From assembly GCA_025267735.1 (NCBI GenBank), contig CM046297.1, positions 31,584,011-31,648,010 of the forward strand: a DNA stretch of 64,000 bases, in the 5' to 3' direction. This document shows positions 1 through 11,999 of this stretch, piece by piece. The notes under the pieces were generated by a model. It saw nothing but the letters and a program-made list of their open reading frames with translations, had not been told where the DNA came from and searched no databases. The stretch's first letter is position 1, and the number at the start of each line of letters is the position of its first letter. Position numbers and translations under genes: made by a program. The stretch is from Mactra quadrangularis. Taxonomy: Eukaryota; Mollusca; Bivalvia; Venerida; Mactridae.

Positions 1-1340
1 AATCAAATGTATACAAATAACTACCATGATCGAATAACCTTTCTGCCATTTTGATGTCTTCAAATTTTACTTTGAATTTGTGTAAACATGGATTTACATA
101 CCTACAATCTAGAACCAACCTTGGTTTACCTGACCTGTTGTATGCTACCGTCAGGGGGGTTACAACGTGAGGTTTCTTTAGTACCTCGCATACTACACCT
201 TTTTCCAATAATGCCTTTATTTCGTTACTAACGAAATTCGTATTATCCCTAGCTGACTAATTATTCATCATATGTATGCTTTCCGGGATGTTTTTCATGG
301 GTAATTTATAACCATTTTCAATAACATCTAAAATATACTTATTGTTTGTTATTACTTGCCAATTTTTTAAATGTTGGCGTAATCTACCCACCGGTGAAAT
401 ATTCTCATTCGTGGTTACCTTAGCACGTGTTTCTGTTTCTTGATTGTCGTCAAACGTTTTAGTGATATCAGAAATACCTGTTTCATATTCTTTATATAAC
501 ATACAATAGATTTTACTTAACTTATTGTTACTCTGGCTGGTACTTTGTCCATTACATTCATTTTCCAGTGACCAGGTTTTCCACATAAAAAACAAAGTCC
601 AGGTTTTACGTCTATATGGCCATGTTCTTTTAGCGGAGACTTTGGTTTTGTTAGCTTTAATCTTTCTGCTTGCTCTTGCCTCCGCTTTATAAATTCTTTT
701 CTCATCTTCACTATCACTGGCAATTGGATTTGTCTCATACTCATTGACAGTCTTCCAACCTAATTCGGACGAATCAGCCAGTTTAATAAGTTTTTGTCTT
801 CTTTTAAGTGACTCTTTGGCTGAAATATTTTATAAACCATGAATGAAATACTATCCTGTGTTGGTATATCATGTGTACATGACTACTAGTCCTAAATAAC
901 ATCATAGTATAAAAATGGGTTATAGAATACACTTGAGGTCAACTTATAAAAACAACTACGCTCAATAGTGACTGTAACACGTTATCACAATGAGTACATG
1001 TATTATTTTACTGTAATGATTCACGTGTTCATGAAATAAAATTCATGATTAAAATGATATAAGTTTTACCTTCTATAACGGCTTCTTTTACAGCCGATGA
1101 ATCCTGGTTATCCAGCGCTGTATCAATATCATTCAATTTTAACATGACTTTATTGTTTATCTTAAATTGCTCTTCATTGCTTTAACGTTTGAATTTAGGA
1201 ATCTCTAATAAATTCAAATAATTAATTTTTAAAGAGTTATCACTTATCTTATTCATCATTGTTCCAATTTCCCCCAACAATTGTTGGTTATTCCTTTCCA
1301 TCATTTGTTTCAATTTATCTTCAATTGATACAGTTTCCAT
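1..1340 (-). pseudogene. DIRS-like retrotransposon, gag plus start of reverse transcriptase, decayed
   Basis: On the minus strand an ATG at 1340 opens a gag-like reading frame (starts METVSIEDKLKQ) that runs to 1070, then continues at 819 after a 250-bp segment with a GTAAAA donor and TTTCAG acceptor in matching phase (1070 G + 819 CC). The next part, [18 protein letters not shown] and [14 protein letters not shown], resembles gag of DIRS-type elements of marine invertebrates. A zinc knuckle follows near 560-600, then [14 protein letters not shown] and a reverse-transcriptase start containing KPRLVLDCRYVNP (about 60-125). The knuckle's first part ([11 protein letters not shown]) is in another frame, so two nearby compensating frameshifts are present. 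In-frame stops occur at 1182-1184 and 257-259. The copy is inactive and is cut by the window's left edge, so the catalytic RT motif and any tyrosine recombinase are not visible. DIRS is the best family match; another Gag-RT family cannot be excluded. Confidence 0.65.
820..1069 (-). other. Putative spliceosomal intron inside the DIRS-like gag
   Basis: The segment starts GGTAAAAC just after VKEAVIE and ends TATTTCAG just before KESLKRRQK. Removing it joins a phase-1 codon (G+CC) and restores continuous gag similarity. It could instead be a chance insertion. Confidence 0.5.
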
Positions 1341-1935
1341 TCTTGCTCCAAAATAAACTACGTGTACAAGGTTCCAAGTCTAGCGTAGAACTGAATAGTC
1401 CCCGCGCTATTCCCGCCACTAACCGTTTCCTGTCACGTGACTTATCGCTATGCGATAAAACAACCCGTATGTTGTATACAAAACGGTGAAGACATACGTT
1501 CTGTCGCTATACTACGTAACGCGCAGAACTTAAAATTACTTACGATCCCCCGTGGCTGATAGTCCAACTTTGAAACGAAACAAGTTAGACAATGTACAGG
1601 GGAAGATAAGTTTTATTATAATTTAATAAACAAACTAATTCATATTAACTCGCAATAACCAGAGTGAATGAACCAATGTATAAACATAATATACACTATT
1701 TATACGTATATGTTCATTTTTAAATGCACATGTTTTGTATAATTATTGTCAGGTTAAAGTTTATATTTTTGTCTAAAGTATCATATTTTAATACTGCTCA
1801 CAAGAGAGATATACACTGAGCACTTGGCGAATGTTTGATAAGTTCAATATATGTATTTATTCCACAAGAGTTTTCATCCCACAACTTAATACGCAATTAT
1901 GAATTCTTAGTACAGAAACAAAGTTTGTGTTAACT
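1341..1935. other. Gene-free stretch upstream of the DIRS-like frame
   Basis: No coding similarity is visible. It holds a CACGTG palindrome in GTCACGTGACTTA near 1435; the same GTCACGTGACTTA occurs near 3737. It may contain the 5' end of the retroelement, but no terminal repeat could be paired because the other end lies outside the window. Confidence 0.3.
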
Positions 1936-3060
1936 TATTCTATCAACAACTAAAGTGCATTTTGAACAGTTGAAAATCATCGTCATACAATGACCCGATA
2001 ATTGCACAAAGGGGTTTACATGTAAATAAATATTGGGTATTAGACTTCGCCACAGGCCAAATAATGCATGGTAGATTATCACGTAAATAAGTCTGTGATA
2101 AATTAGATAAAGAACTATCGTCACATAAACGTTCAAAAGACCTACGTTTAACGGGTTTAATAACATTAAAATATAATATTTGTTTCCACGTAGCTTTTGA
2201 TGGAAAGTTCCTTGTTGTAACATACTGTTCGAAAAAATAGTCCATATTATATTTCTTTAAAACACTGCTAGCTTCCGGTATAAAGCCAATACGTTGATTG
2301 CCAAAACTAAAAAATCGAACAATTCTATCATTGAATATTGTCTTAGCCAAATATATGTTTGGAAGTCTATATAATTGTCCAAAAAAACTGTAACTTTCTA
2401 TTATCTATTATTGTTTCTCTAGGTGTCATATCAATAGCACATAATGAAAAATCAGTTGAGGTATATAACGTTTCAATGATTGCATGTAATTAAAACAGAA
2501 TCTATATGTTCTCTCGAGAGAGTAAGTAGCTGGGATGATGAAATATTTCCCCACAGCTCACAACCGTACAGACTTTTAGGTAAACCAACATATTTATAAA
2601 TAGTTCTCGAAGATAGAGGATTAATGCCACCTGGGTAGATACCACTATTACAAATATTTAGGAACGATCCTCTAATTTTAGTTCCAGCTTTGCTTACTAC
2701 ACTACTTGTTGACAAGAAAGAGTCACATAATATTCCAAGATGTGTATAATCTTTGGCCGTATTAAATGTTTTATTTCCAATATAAAACTGTCTGTTATGA
2801 CCAATGGAACCATGTTCATTGAATACAACAATAGAACATTTTTCAGCGTTGTAATAATAGCGCCAACGTTTTGAATACGTGTCAAAGATACTTAACATTT
2901 CATCGATACCCTGTTTTGAAAATTAAATTAACACCATGTCATCAGCAACAGTAGGGGAAGATAACTGTTCAAGTATTGTACATACACAATCCAAATTTAC
3001 ATATCTCTAGGTTTTTAATAACGCCATATATAGATTGAAATCCATTGACAGATTAGCGTA
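1936..3060 (-). pseudogene. Non-LTR (LINE) reverse transcriptase fragment, 3' half
   Basis: Minus-strand frames give the C-terminal half of a LINE reverse transcriptase. The catalytic box is VADDMVL (about 2930-2950), followed by YNAEKCSIVVFNE, YTHLGILCD and GLPKSLYGCELWG (about 2550-2870). After that come DMTPRETIIDNRKLQFFGQ and LAKTIFNDRIVRFF (2290-2440), a C-terminal segment typical of non-LTR elements in bivalves. The pieces lie in different frames with stops (for example just after the VADD box), so the copy is dead and 5'-truncated, as is usual for LINEs. The clade is not assigned. Confidence 0.75.
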
Positions 3061-4413
3061 AAATGATCGACCGAGTTACTCGGTCTCCTTACTTTGGAGG
3101 ATTTACCTTTACATCAGCGTTTGGTCCGCCATATTGGTAGACTGCACCGTTCAGTGCTACATGACATCGGTGCGTATAGGCCTATAAAACTTTTTCAGGT
3201 AAATTGGTACAAAAAGTAGCCAGCCAAGATCCGATCAACCAAAATACATACTTCACACACAGTGTAACCGTCACATTAATTTATATAGATTCTCAATCGG
3301 ACAAGATCTAAATAGTAAAAGAACGTTTGTGCTGTCAAAACAAAAAAGGAAGAGCCAAGTCTGCGTACACCCACAATAAAAAAATCTCTCTATTGTGTGC
3401 ACCACGGTATATATACTGGACTATGATAGTAACACACAATTATTAACTGTAATGATTAAACCGCCGAGATTGATAAAATATATCACGTAAAGAGAATACA
3501 AGAATTAAAAAATACAAATAATTCAAAGCAATTTGACGCACAAATGACGCACGGAAAATAATTTCTGTATCTAAAATAATATAGAACAGTATGTGTTCTT
3601 ACCTCTCAAACTGTCTGTGAAATCTGTTTTCTTGTATCTACTGAGTAAAATACAATTTATATCGCTCTAGAAGAAAGCTACCGCTAGTCTCTAGGGACGT
3701 TAGATGAAAACGCACGACGTTAGCAACGCCACATCAGTCACGTGACTTACGTTTTTTGTCTGTTTATAGATACATGTTACTATAAAAATAAAAGAAATCC
3801 TCGATGAATTCTAAAAATAGGAAAATATGGAATAAGCACATCTGTGAAAAAGGGGACCTTTATGTTTTACAATGTATTTTGTGGTAGTTGAGTTCAAAGA
3901 TTTAATCGTTTCGACAATTATGATTTCATTTTGTGGACCAGTGTCAAGTTTGCAACGTCAACAGTTATAACAACATTATAAATTTATATAATTTTAAAGG
4001 TCTGTAAAAATATAAAGTTATTTGTTACCATGGCATTCTCGTACCCAGAGGTTTTCAGGATTTAACAGTCGACATTTTCACAATCCATTAATCTATTCAG
4101 TGAATTTCAATATATTTACTTGTATTTTATTTAATTCTTGCATTCGGAAAACCATTCGAGTTATTCTGTAAACTGTCGATCAACCGTCAAGTGTGTAGCA
4201 CGAATTTCTGGAAAATTGTTCCCAATCTCAATATATATTTTGTCACCTAATTCCAGAAGGAACAATTATTAAAGTTAGGAGTTTTTGTCAAATTTAACCT
4301 TATAGAAAGCAAGATGGTTTCAAAATTTTATGTTAATTGTGTCTCTAATGCATGGTATTCAAGATTGTACATAAATGAATCTTTATATATTAACTTTAAT
4401 GTTTTTGTTTCAG
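3061..4413. other. Non-coding stretch before the first visible TSP1 exon
   Basis: No exon with a signal peptide and a phase-1 donor was recognised. A perfect 7-bp-arm palindrome (GACCGAG TTA CTCGGTC) lies near 3070. It may be an intron of gene A, whose 5' exons are either here and unrecognised or left of the window. Confidence 0.4.
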
Positions 4414-7400
4414 GTTGGTCATCTTGGAGTGAATGGAGTGAATGTAGTGTTACATGTAACACTGGACAAAGATCAAGGTACAGATCATGTATGAAAAACT
4501 ACATTCATAAAGATCAAAGTATACCTGCTCATTGTCCTGGTGACGTCGTTGAGTATGGTCCGTGCTCTGAAACATGTGACCAAGGTGTGTTAAACACGTG
4601 ATATTTCTATATTTTGATAACTGTTTTAACAACTTCTAAAGATTGGACATTTACAAAGCATATGTCTAAAATTAAAAGTTTTAAATTCTGGCAAGTTCCG
4701 CCATAAAGACCCTCTGGTTTCTGCAACATAATGCGATTGATCATGACTTTTACTGTACTGGGACATTTCGCAGTCTCTTTCGTTGCACGATGTTCATTAA
4801 AACTTAATTTCCTGTGATCTGGACTTCAATCCTGGTTGTGATGGATAACACGTTGCTAAAATGTCTTTTTTCCTAGATATAATTGAAGTTGTGCAATCAA
4901 AGTCTCGTTTAAGATGGGTACAAGTAAAGAAAATAGCGAAGGAAAACAGGTTAGGTGATCCGATCACGGGAAGTAATACAACAAACTGTATTCAAATCAA
5001 ATAAACAGTCACAGCTGAGATTTCGGATTGGTAATGAAGTTTTTCTGCGTTTTCCTTTAGAGTTTAGTTTTTCATTGATGTCCATTGACTCCTAAAGATG
5101 CATGAAGTGCAGAACCCGGCTAAAACTGATTAGGCCTGCCTTGGCTGTTTTACTGATTTTTTAAAATCCTTTTATTCAGATAAAACTATGATACAAGACG
5201 TCAGACCAGTTTATTATTGGTCAACTTGGAGCACGTGGTCTTCGTGTAGTCAATCATGCGGAACTGGTGTAATGTCACGTGCTAGACAGTGTCAATATGA
5301 ACAACGAATTATTGATGTAAAATATTGTCAAGGAAAAGCAGACGAGAATGTGACGTGTTCTTCTACGTCATGCGAAGAAGGTAATTTTTCTTTATACATT
5401 GTATACTTTACCTAACATCCTGCAGCAGTTATTTCGCTTTATTGCCTCCGTAAGGCGTTTGATTTTTTGTTTTACATCACCCAGGCTTTTGCTAATAATA
5501 ATGCTTAAGTATTCATAAACAATGCAGACATAAGCTTTAATATGTTGACGTCATTGAAAGCAAAATAATGGAATCCTAAAATGCTTATAAAAATCCTTCC
5601 CTTTTTTAACTACTATTTCGGATATCGTCAATTTCGCTCTAAGATGGATTTTTATTTCAGTGAGTGAGCACATCACTGTTTTTTATCATTCCTGAGCTAT
5701 GTATGTTTTATTTTCATTTATTAAATACATTTCTGTCTTTCTACTTGAAACCTTCTTATGTATATTTGTTTGCGATGTTATAATTTCAGGAGTAACAACC
5801 AATGATAAAATAGTAGCAGTACCTCTATCAGTTATTGTTGGTTCTGCGGCTGGCTTACTGTTTCTTATACTGTTTATTGTAATAGTTGTTCTAGTTTGTA
5901 AACTGAGAAGAAAGAGAATCCGAACTATTCCTGTTTTAGTTAGTAAGTAAACCTATCGTATCTAAATAAGACTTCACTATTTTCTGCTACAGTGGATCTT
6001 ATAGTTTTCATACACAGGTTATATTTTAGCTCGACCATAAATCAAGTTCTTACGACTTTCTAGTATACTTCCTGGTCCCTTAGTACTGAGCTAGTAGAAT
6101 CTTATTCAGTTGAACTTTTTCACTTTTAGACATCCATATAATTATATAGTTCATGCTAATTTATCTTGTTCGTAAAACAAGGTCTTACATCTTTCGCCTA
6201 TCTACTTTCTGGTCACTTGTACTGAGCTAGTGGGATATATACCATAGCGTGGAGAAGTTTTGTAAAAATGCCCCATTATTTTATCGACATTGATAATTAT
6301 GACAAAATAATAAACGTTGCTCAAGAAAAATTTAGTTATGTAGAGAATGACATAAATTAATAAAAATATTCTATACGTTTTAAAGATTTGTCTTATGATG
6401 TTGTTTACATGGCGTGTACTAATTTATTTTGTCTCAATGTAGCTTATGAAAATGATTGTAATTAATCTGTGGATATTTATGTCCTATTATGTTTCATGTG
6501 ATATAGATTTGTACACGTTTTAAGTACAGTAAAAAACTAAAGGTATCAATGTTTTATTTTAGGTCCCCAAGACACTGGTAATAATGAAGCTATAAGACGG
6601 TCAGTATAGTGCGTAAAGTTTGACCCCGACCTGACCTTTATGCAAGAATATTCATTACATTGAATACGAATGAAGTATTAATGCTCGATATCGATCGGAG
6701 CATATTGTCAAAGCTCGAATGTAATCATTACACAGGGATTGATTTTTTTAATATGATAAAGCCTACTCGCCGAAGTGTAAAGTAGGCGTGGTATTGATTT
6801 TCGTCGGGATATGTGTAGATAATTATTAGATGCAAATGTGAAAAGTCAGATCGGGGTCAATATTTACGCACAATAAAACATTAAAAATGTATTAATCAAA
6901 GGAAAATAACCTTATATGAATATAACAACAACCTGTATGGAGTTATTCCCCTTTGATTAAAAAATGTACTTTATAAGAATAATCTCCCCTGTACTTGATA
7001 AAATGTCGACAATAATGCCACAAGCTTAGTGATGAAAATGAGTTCTTAATATTTTACTACAAATAGACTTACAGATTGTAAGAAACATAAAATTAAAGTA
7101 TAAAACGCACTAATATTATCTACACCGTTACTACCCAGCCAACATTCTATATCGGCCCGACATCAAACCTATATGGTTTTCTATGACGGCCCGACGTCGG
7201 ATTTAACCTCGGCTGCAAATAGGAATGATGTCGACCCGACATCGGTAGTACAATATCGGACCGAGGTCTACACAATATCGGCCCGATATTTCTTGCCTAC
7301 ATCGGGCCAACATCAAAACAATAGCGGTGTGATGTCGGTCAACAGTAGAAATTATTCTTTATCGGCCTGACATCAAACCTATATGGTTTTCTATGACGGC

Positions 7401-9117
7401 CCATGTCGGATTTAACCTCGGCTGCAAATAGGAATGATGTCGACCCGATATCGGTAGTACAATATCGGGCCGATGTCTAAACAATATCGGCCCGATATTT
7501 CTTGCCTACATTGGGCTAACACCAAAACAATACCAAATGAAGTCAACACGCATTTATTTTTAGTAAAGGGAGATAATTTGTCAAAACCATTCAACAAAGA
7601 AATTGTTCAAAGGCGATCTTGCATACAAAGAAAAATGCTCTCGACAAAGTCGCTGAACAAAACGACAATGTCGGTTCGTTTCAACAGTACGTAAATATAA
7701 TATAAAAAAACAAAGGTGTTTCATTGGAAAAAAAATATTTCATGATATTTCAACGATTTAACAAAATATGGACGTGTAACAGAAAATGCAATGTCGTACC
7801 GTTGTCAATCCGATATACAAAATAGTTGCGTCCATTGCCATGCAGGCCCGACGCAGACCCGATATACGTTTTTTGACGTTACATGAAATGGGGTTAGTGT
7901 GGTTCTGGAAATTGAAATCATACACAGGACTATTTATTAACAAAATTAAGTAAACAATACAATTGCATTTAGAATTTCAAAATATTGAGTATGTCGGCAC
8001 AGCAGCGGTCCGATGTCGGCCCCAAAATAGGCACATTTTGCCGGTATGACAGTACGTGAGTATAATAAGTAACTTACAAAGGAGTTTCATTGGAATTATT
8101 CTATTTCATAATATTTTAACGATTGAACAATATATTGACGTGTAGCAGAAAACGCACTATCGTACCGATGTCAACCCGATATACAAATAGTTGCATTAAT
8201 TGATCATGTAGGCCCGACGCAGACCCGATATACTTTTTTTGATGTAACATGAAATGTGGTTAGTGTGCTTCTAGTAATTGAAATCATACACACGACTATT
8301 TATTTACATAATTAAGTATACAATACAATTGCATTTAGAATTTTTCAAAATATTGGGTATGTCGGCACTGCAGCGGTCCGATGTCGGCCCCAAATCGGAA
8401 CATTTTGCCGACATGTCGACATTAATTGTATATCGGCCCGATATGGTCATGCTGGCTGGGTAATTGGGTAGTTTTATACATTTTTACATATCACCATCTT
8501 TCATAAGTGTATGTCAATTTGAACAAAAATTTTAATAAAAGAAAACTAAACTGCTTCCATATTTTTATAAAATTTGGCGAGTTTCGAAAAGTTGATATTA
8601 TAAAGTTTAAATTTCATTTAAACAAAAGAATCTTTCTTTAATACTTAAGCTTCGTTTACATGAATTTCCTTCTATAAATTTCAGGCCAAAACATTCTATC
8701 GTATCTTTTGCGAGCAACGAACCAAGTGGAGCCTACGTGTACGACACCATTGATGACGATGACGTCATTTCAACACGTGACCGACAGTCTGTTCTTACGA
8801 TTGATAACCCGTATGTTGCGCTGCCGAAATCTCCTGGAGGCACAACGTATGCTAACGAAGCTGCCATGTACAACAACACTCAGGGAACGTGTTACGTTTT
8901 TGACAATGGTTCCCGAAATGAACGAAAAATATCGAACGCATACCTCAATACCGGAAGTAATGGAGATACCAGAAATACGTCATCAATTGAGACTAGTGGC
9001 CAGCTCGATGTTCCTAGACATATGTCTGTAGACAGTTTAGGGTACATGATGCCCGGGACAAAAGCTGAGAGAGCGTTGAAACGCAATAAGAGATTCAGGC
9101 GATCAAAAGACAAGTAG
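4414..9117 (+). CDS. Transmembrane protein with thrombospondin type-1 repeats (3' part of gene)
   Basis: Five exons join with canonical GT/AG signals and matching phases: 4414-4584, 5180-5380, 5790-5942 (all phase 1 at both ends), 6563-6599 (phase 1 to 2) and 8685-9117 (phase 2, stop TAG). Exon 1 is a TSP1 domain (WSSWSEWSECSVTC, six Cys); exon 2 is a second one (WSTWSTWSSCSQSCGTG, six Cys). The W-x-x-W motifs are those C-mannosylated in this family. Exon 3 gives a membrane helix of about 24 residues (VIVGSAAGLLFLILFIVIVV) followed by a KLRRKR stop-transfer patch. Exons 4-5 encode a cytoplasmic tail of about 155 residues with an acidic run (TIDDDDV), tyrosine motifs YDTI, NPYVAL and NAYLNTG, and a basic C-terminus (KRNKRFRRSKDK). 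Topology is therefore TSP1 outside, tail inside. Signal peptide and N-terminal exons are not seen, so the full domain list is unknown. YxxI/L motifs could bind SH2 or AP-2 proteins, but this is inference. Intron 4 (6600-8684) hosts a mobile element. Confidence 0.8.
7131..8463. mobile_element. Non-autonomous element built of TCGGCCCGAT-type motif arrays
   Basis: The ends are inverted: ACCCAGCCAACAT at the left and ATGCTGGCTGGGT at the right. The interior holds many copies of an ATCGGCCCGAT/CGACCCGACATCGG-type palindromic motif. Two internal duplications are visible: about 210 bp (7150-7365 versus 7366-7560) and about 370 bp (7770-8040 versus 8138-8400). It has no transposase reading frame and sits wholly inside intron 4 of gene A. 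A target-site duplication is not clear, and no superfamily is assigned. Confidence 0.6.
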
Positions 9118-9172
9118 CAGTTAGTTACCATAACTTGCTGTTTCTTAATTTGCTGTTTGTAAATAATATGAC

Positions 9173-9448
9173 TTATTTTTTATTGAATCTTCCATTATGG
9201 CAATCTCTCATACAGAGTTGTCGATCCTTACAGTGATCTCTATCTCTGTTAACGTCTCGAAAGTAGTCCCAAACACGTGATCGTTTAAAACGATCATGTG
9301 ACAATTTTTGAATTTTTCCATACGCAACAGACAAACTAACTAACAGATCACCTTTCTTGTCTTGTAGATGTTCAAAGGCTTGTCGTTGACAGTCCCTTAG
9401 CACTAAATTTTTGTCATAATTTTTAGCAATATCATCTATTGTTGACAT
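9173..9448 (-). pseudogene. Short helicase-like ORF remnant
   Basis: This 91-codon minus-strand frame reads VLRDCQRQAFEHLQDKKGD followed by VSLSVAYGKI. The pattern recalls motif Q plus Walker A (xPTGYGKS) of RecQ-like helicase fragments carried by mollusc mobile elements. The key Ser/Thr after GK is missing and no later helicase motif is present. The weak resemblance could be chance. It overlaps the left arm of the 9192/9664 inverted repeat, whose second arm encodes a near-copy of its end (CKDRQLCMRDCH against CKDRQLCMKDCH). Confidence 0.3.
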
Positions 9449-9731
9449 TTTTAGCGGATGAGTAAAAAAGCCAAATTACTCAGAATAGGAAGAACTTTCA
9501 CAAGAAAATAGTTCTAGTAAATTTAACTCTTTAAAAATTGAATTTCGCCTAAAATAAAATTCTCTTTCACGTAAAACTTTAAGATAATATATATAAAAGA
9601 CGAATTACGCTTTCGATACAAAATCTAAATTATATTACTATTTTACAAGAATCTTGTAAAACCCGAGACGTTTACAGAGATATAGATCACTGTAAGGATC
9701 GACAACTCTGTATGAAAGATTGCCATTATGG
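9192..9731. repeat. Inverted 68-bp repeat pair (9192-9259 and 9664-9731)
   Basis: The reverse complement of 9192-9259 matches 9664-9731 at 64 of 68 positions, for example ACTGTAAGGATCGACAACTC in both. The spacer is 404 bp. As a transcript, the 3' UTR of gene A could fold back through these arms. Confidence 0.85.
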
Positions 9732-9830
9732 ATATAATAACATATTTATATATATTTGCCTCACTGTAACATTTGGGTATGATATATTGAAGTATGAAAT
9801 GTGGTTATAACTGCTCATTTGTGCATGGAA

Positions 9831-9836
9831 AATAAA
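9831..9836 (+). terminator. AATAAA polyadenylation signal of gene A
   Basis: This is the first AATAAA downstream of the TAG at 9115-9117, giving a 3' UTR of about 0.7 kb. The UTR would contain the 9192/9664 inverted repeat. A weaker upstream signal cannot be excluded. Confidence 0.4.
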
Positions 9837-9839
9837 ATT

Positions 9840-11148
9840 CAATTTCGCTGCTGATGGAGTGGGAGTTTCGTTGACACTTACTCGTCCACCATTTTTCATA
9901 ACTTCATCTGCAATTTATTTGGGCTCTATAATGAAATACATGATGTACACATGTTTACTTTTAGAGATGAACAGTTCTAAAACACAATGTTTAGCTTCCA
10001 GGAGGCCATCTTCTATATAACTTATCGAAACAATATGATACATACATTATTTAGCGGATTATGTAAAATTTAATGAAGATACAAATCAACGTACAAGATA
10101 AAAAGAGTAAAAGCAGCAATGTGAGGTTTTAGAGGAAGACATGTTACTTTCAGTAGTGTATATTAATTTTTCGACATTTGTGTCGAAAAAAAAAACAAAA
10201 ACAAAAAAGTGTTGACTTTTAGGCGTATCCCGAAGATGTTTTACACAATTACCATGATAGGTGTGTTCATATATTTATATGAGCATATGTTTAAATAATA
10301 TATTTGACTACATTATCATATATGATCATTTTGAAATGTTAAGATACGTAAAAGTCATTGATGATAAATGTTTAACTTCACCGACATAGTTATCTATCTA
10401 TTAATATAAATCAGAGTCCGAAGTTCTGATAATTTTACTATTATCTTCAGACAGCGTAAGTAAATTTTGAAATTTTGTGTCCCAGATAAAATGTACCATA
10501 AATAACCTTATAAACTAAATACTTATTACACGTACGGGATCTTGGATTCTTAAGTGTTGAAATAGTGAAAATGTGTATCATATGAATTTTCTTGCAGAAT
10601 GCTAGCCGTGGCTTCAGATTTGTTGAAAATGATGATTAAATGGTCCTTGGACGTTAAGGAAACAATGATATTAGAGTTAGATCAAATAATGTATACATTG
10701 TATTTTCATGTGTCATCTAGAATCATTGTATACTGTTATACAATGTGTTTACTCACAACAAATGTTACAATGTTTAATAATAGTTACAGGTCGTCCACGT
10801 AAACATTGCGTATATAAACATAGCCAGTTTCATTACACGCCAATATTTAGGGGTAAATTATTTTACAATTTTATAGTTAAATTAGTTTACACTTATTTTA
10901 TAAACATATCATTATATAAAATTTACAATGTGCATAGACACTATTTAAAATAAATGTTAAAACATAAAAATGGTTTATTTAAATCAGTGAAATGATGTTC
11001 ATGCATTAGCTTATTCACCTATTTTGTGGACAGGTCCATTGTTTAAAGTTGAAAAACACGCATGACCTAGAAGACGACCTGTAGTTAAGATTTATTGACA
11101 ACTTGTCCAACCATAAGATAAACAGTAAAACCTGTTATAGTCAGACTA
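9840..11148. other. Intergenic, no recognised gene
   Basis: AT-rich sequence. An open frame at 10599-10802 follows a TTTCTTGCAG acceptor-like site, but its translation matches nothing I know and it has no donor or partner exon. Confidence 0.3.
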
Positions 11149-11393
11149 TTGTTCGTTTTTTCTCAACTGTCAAAACATGAATAATTTCACGGTGAATGCG
11201 TTTGTTAAAATTATTGTCGTAATACACCCATGAGTTCCCGAAAGTGTGTATTATGATCGAGTAAAGCTTCTTATGCCGTATGATAAGTTTTAGTGAAGAT
11301 ATTTTTAATAAAAATTAGGCCGCCAGTACAAAAACATTGCATTCAGTCACCGTGAAATTATTTAAGCTTTGACAGTTGAGAAAAAACGGACAA
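11149..11393. mobile_element. Tc1/mariner-type MITE, copy 1
   Basis: This 245-bp element begins TTGTTCGTTTTTTCTCAACT and ends with the inverted AGTTGAGAAAAAACGGACAA, a TIR of about 26 bp. It is flanked on both sides by TA, the duplication expected of Tc1/mariner transposases. A second copy with about 92 percent identity by eye lies at 39230-39473. Confidence 0.8.
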
Positions 11394-11999
11394 TAACAAT
11401 GAAAGAAAAACAGAACGGACCATTTATAGTGCGTACAAAAAAAAAAAAAAAACGTGTTTTGGTAAACATTAGAAATGAGACAATCCATTTCTGGGGTAGG
11501 CAGTAATGAAAATAAAATGTGTGTAATTCATTGTAACAAAATTAGCATGATGGATACCACCGTTTGTTGGTAAATCGTGCTTGTGTTGGTAAAAATCTTT
11601 TCCATTACACTAACAACTAAGACAATCGTAAAAAATATCACATGTTTATGTTATTGTCATCCTGAGCGTCCCTCGTAGTGGATTAGTTTATTCTATTGTT
11701 ATTATAAACAGTGTTTTGTTTTTTGGTACGCACTATAGGTAGATTGTTTATTTATACAGGTTGGTAAAACAGAATAAAATCTAAGTTAAACCGTATTTGT
11801 TGACAGCTTAATAAAAGAGGTAATCACTAGCTAAGGTTTAAGTGCATTTTGTATAGTATGTATACGCTTGAAAAAAAACCCTCAGAAAATCACACCACTC
11901 CATAGGAAGTGTTAAGGGAGTTTCAAGACCTCTTCACAAAAACGGGTCTTATCAGATTTGTATACATTTAAGCAGTACTTGAATTTCTACTGGTCCGCA
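11394..11999. other. Intergenic, nothing recognised
   Basis: The stretch includes an A-homopolymer at about 11438-11452. No ORF or RNA gene is supported. Confidence 0.3.

Noticed and set aside
4018..4060. ATG with ACCATGG context as the start exon of gene A
   Set aside because: The following codons do not form a signal peptide and no phase-1 donor follows.
10599..10953. Two overlapping ORFs after a TTTCTTGCAG site
   Set aside because: They have no known domain, no partner exon and low-complexity translation; the acceptor-like site is probably chance.
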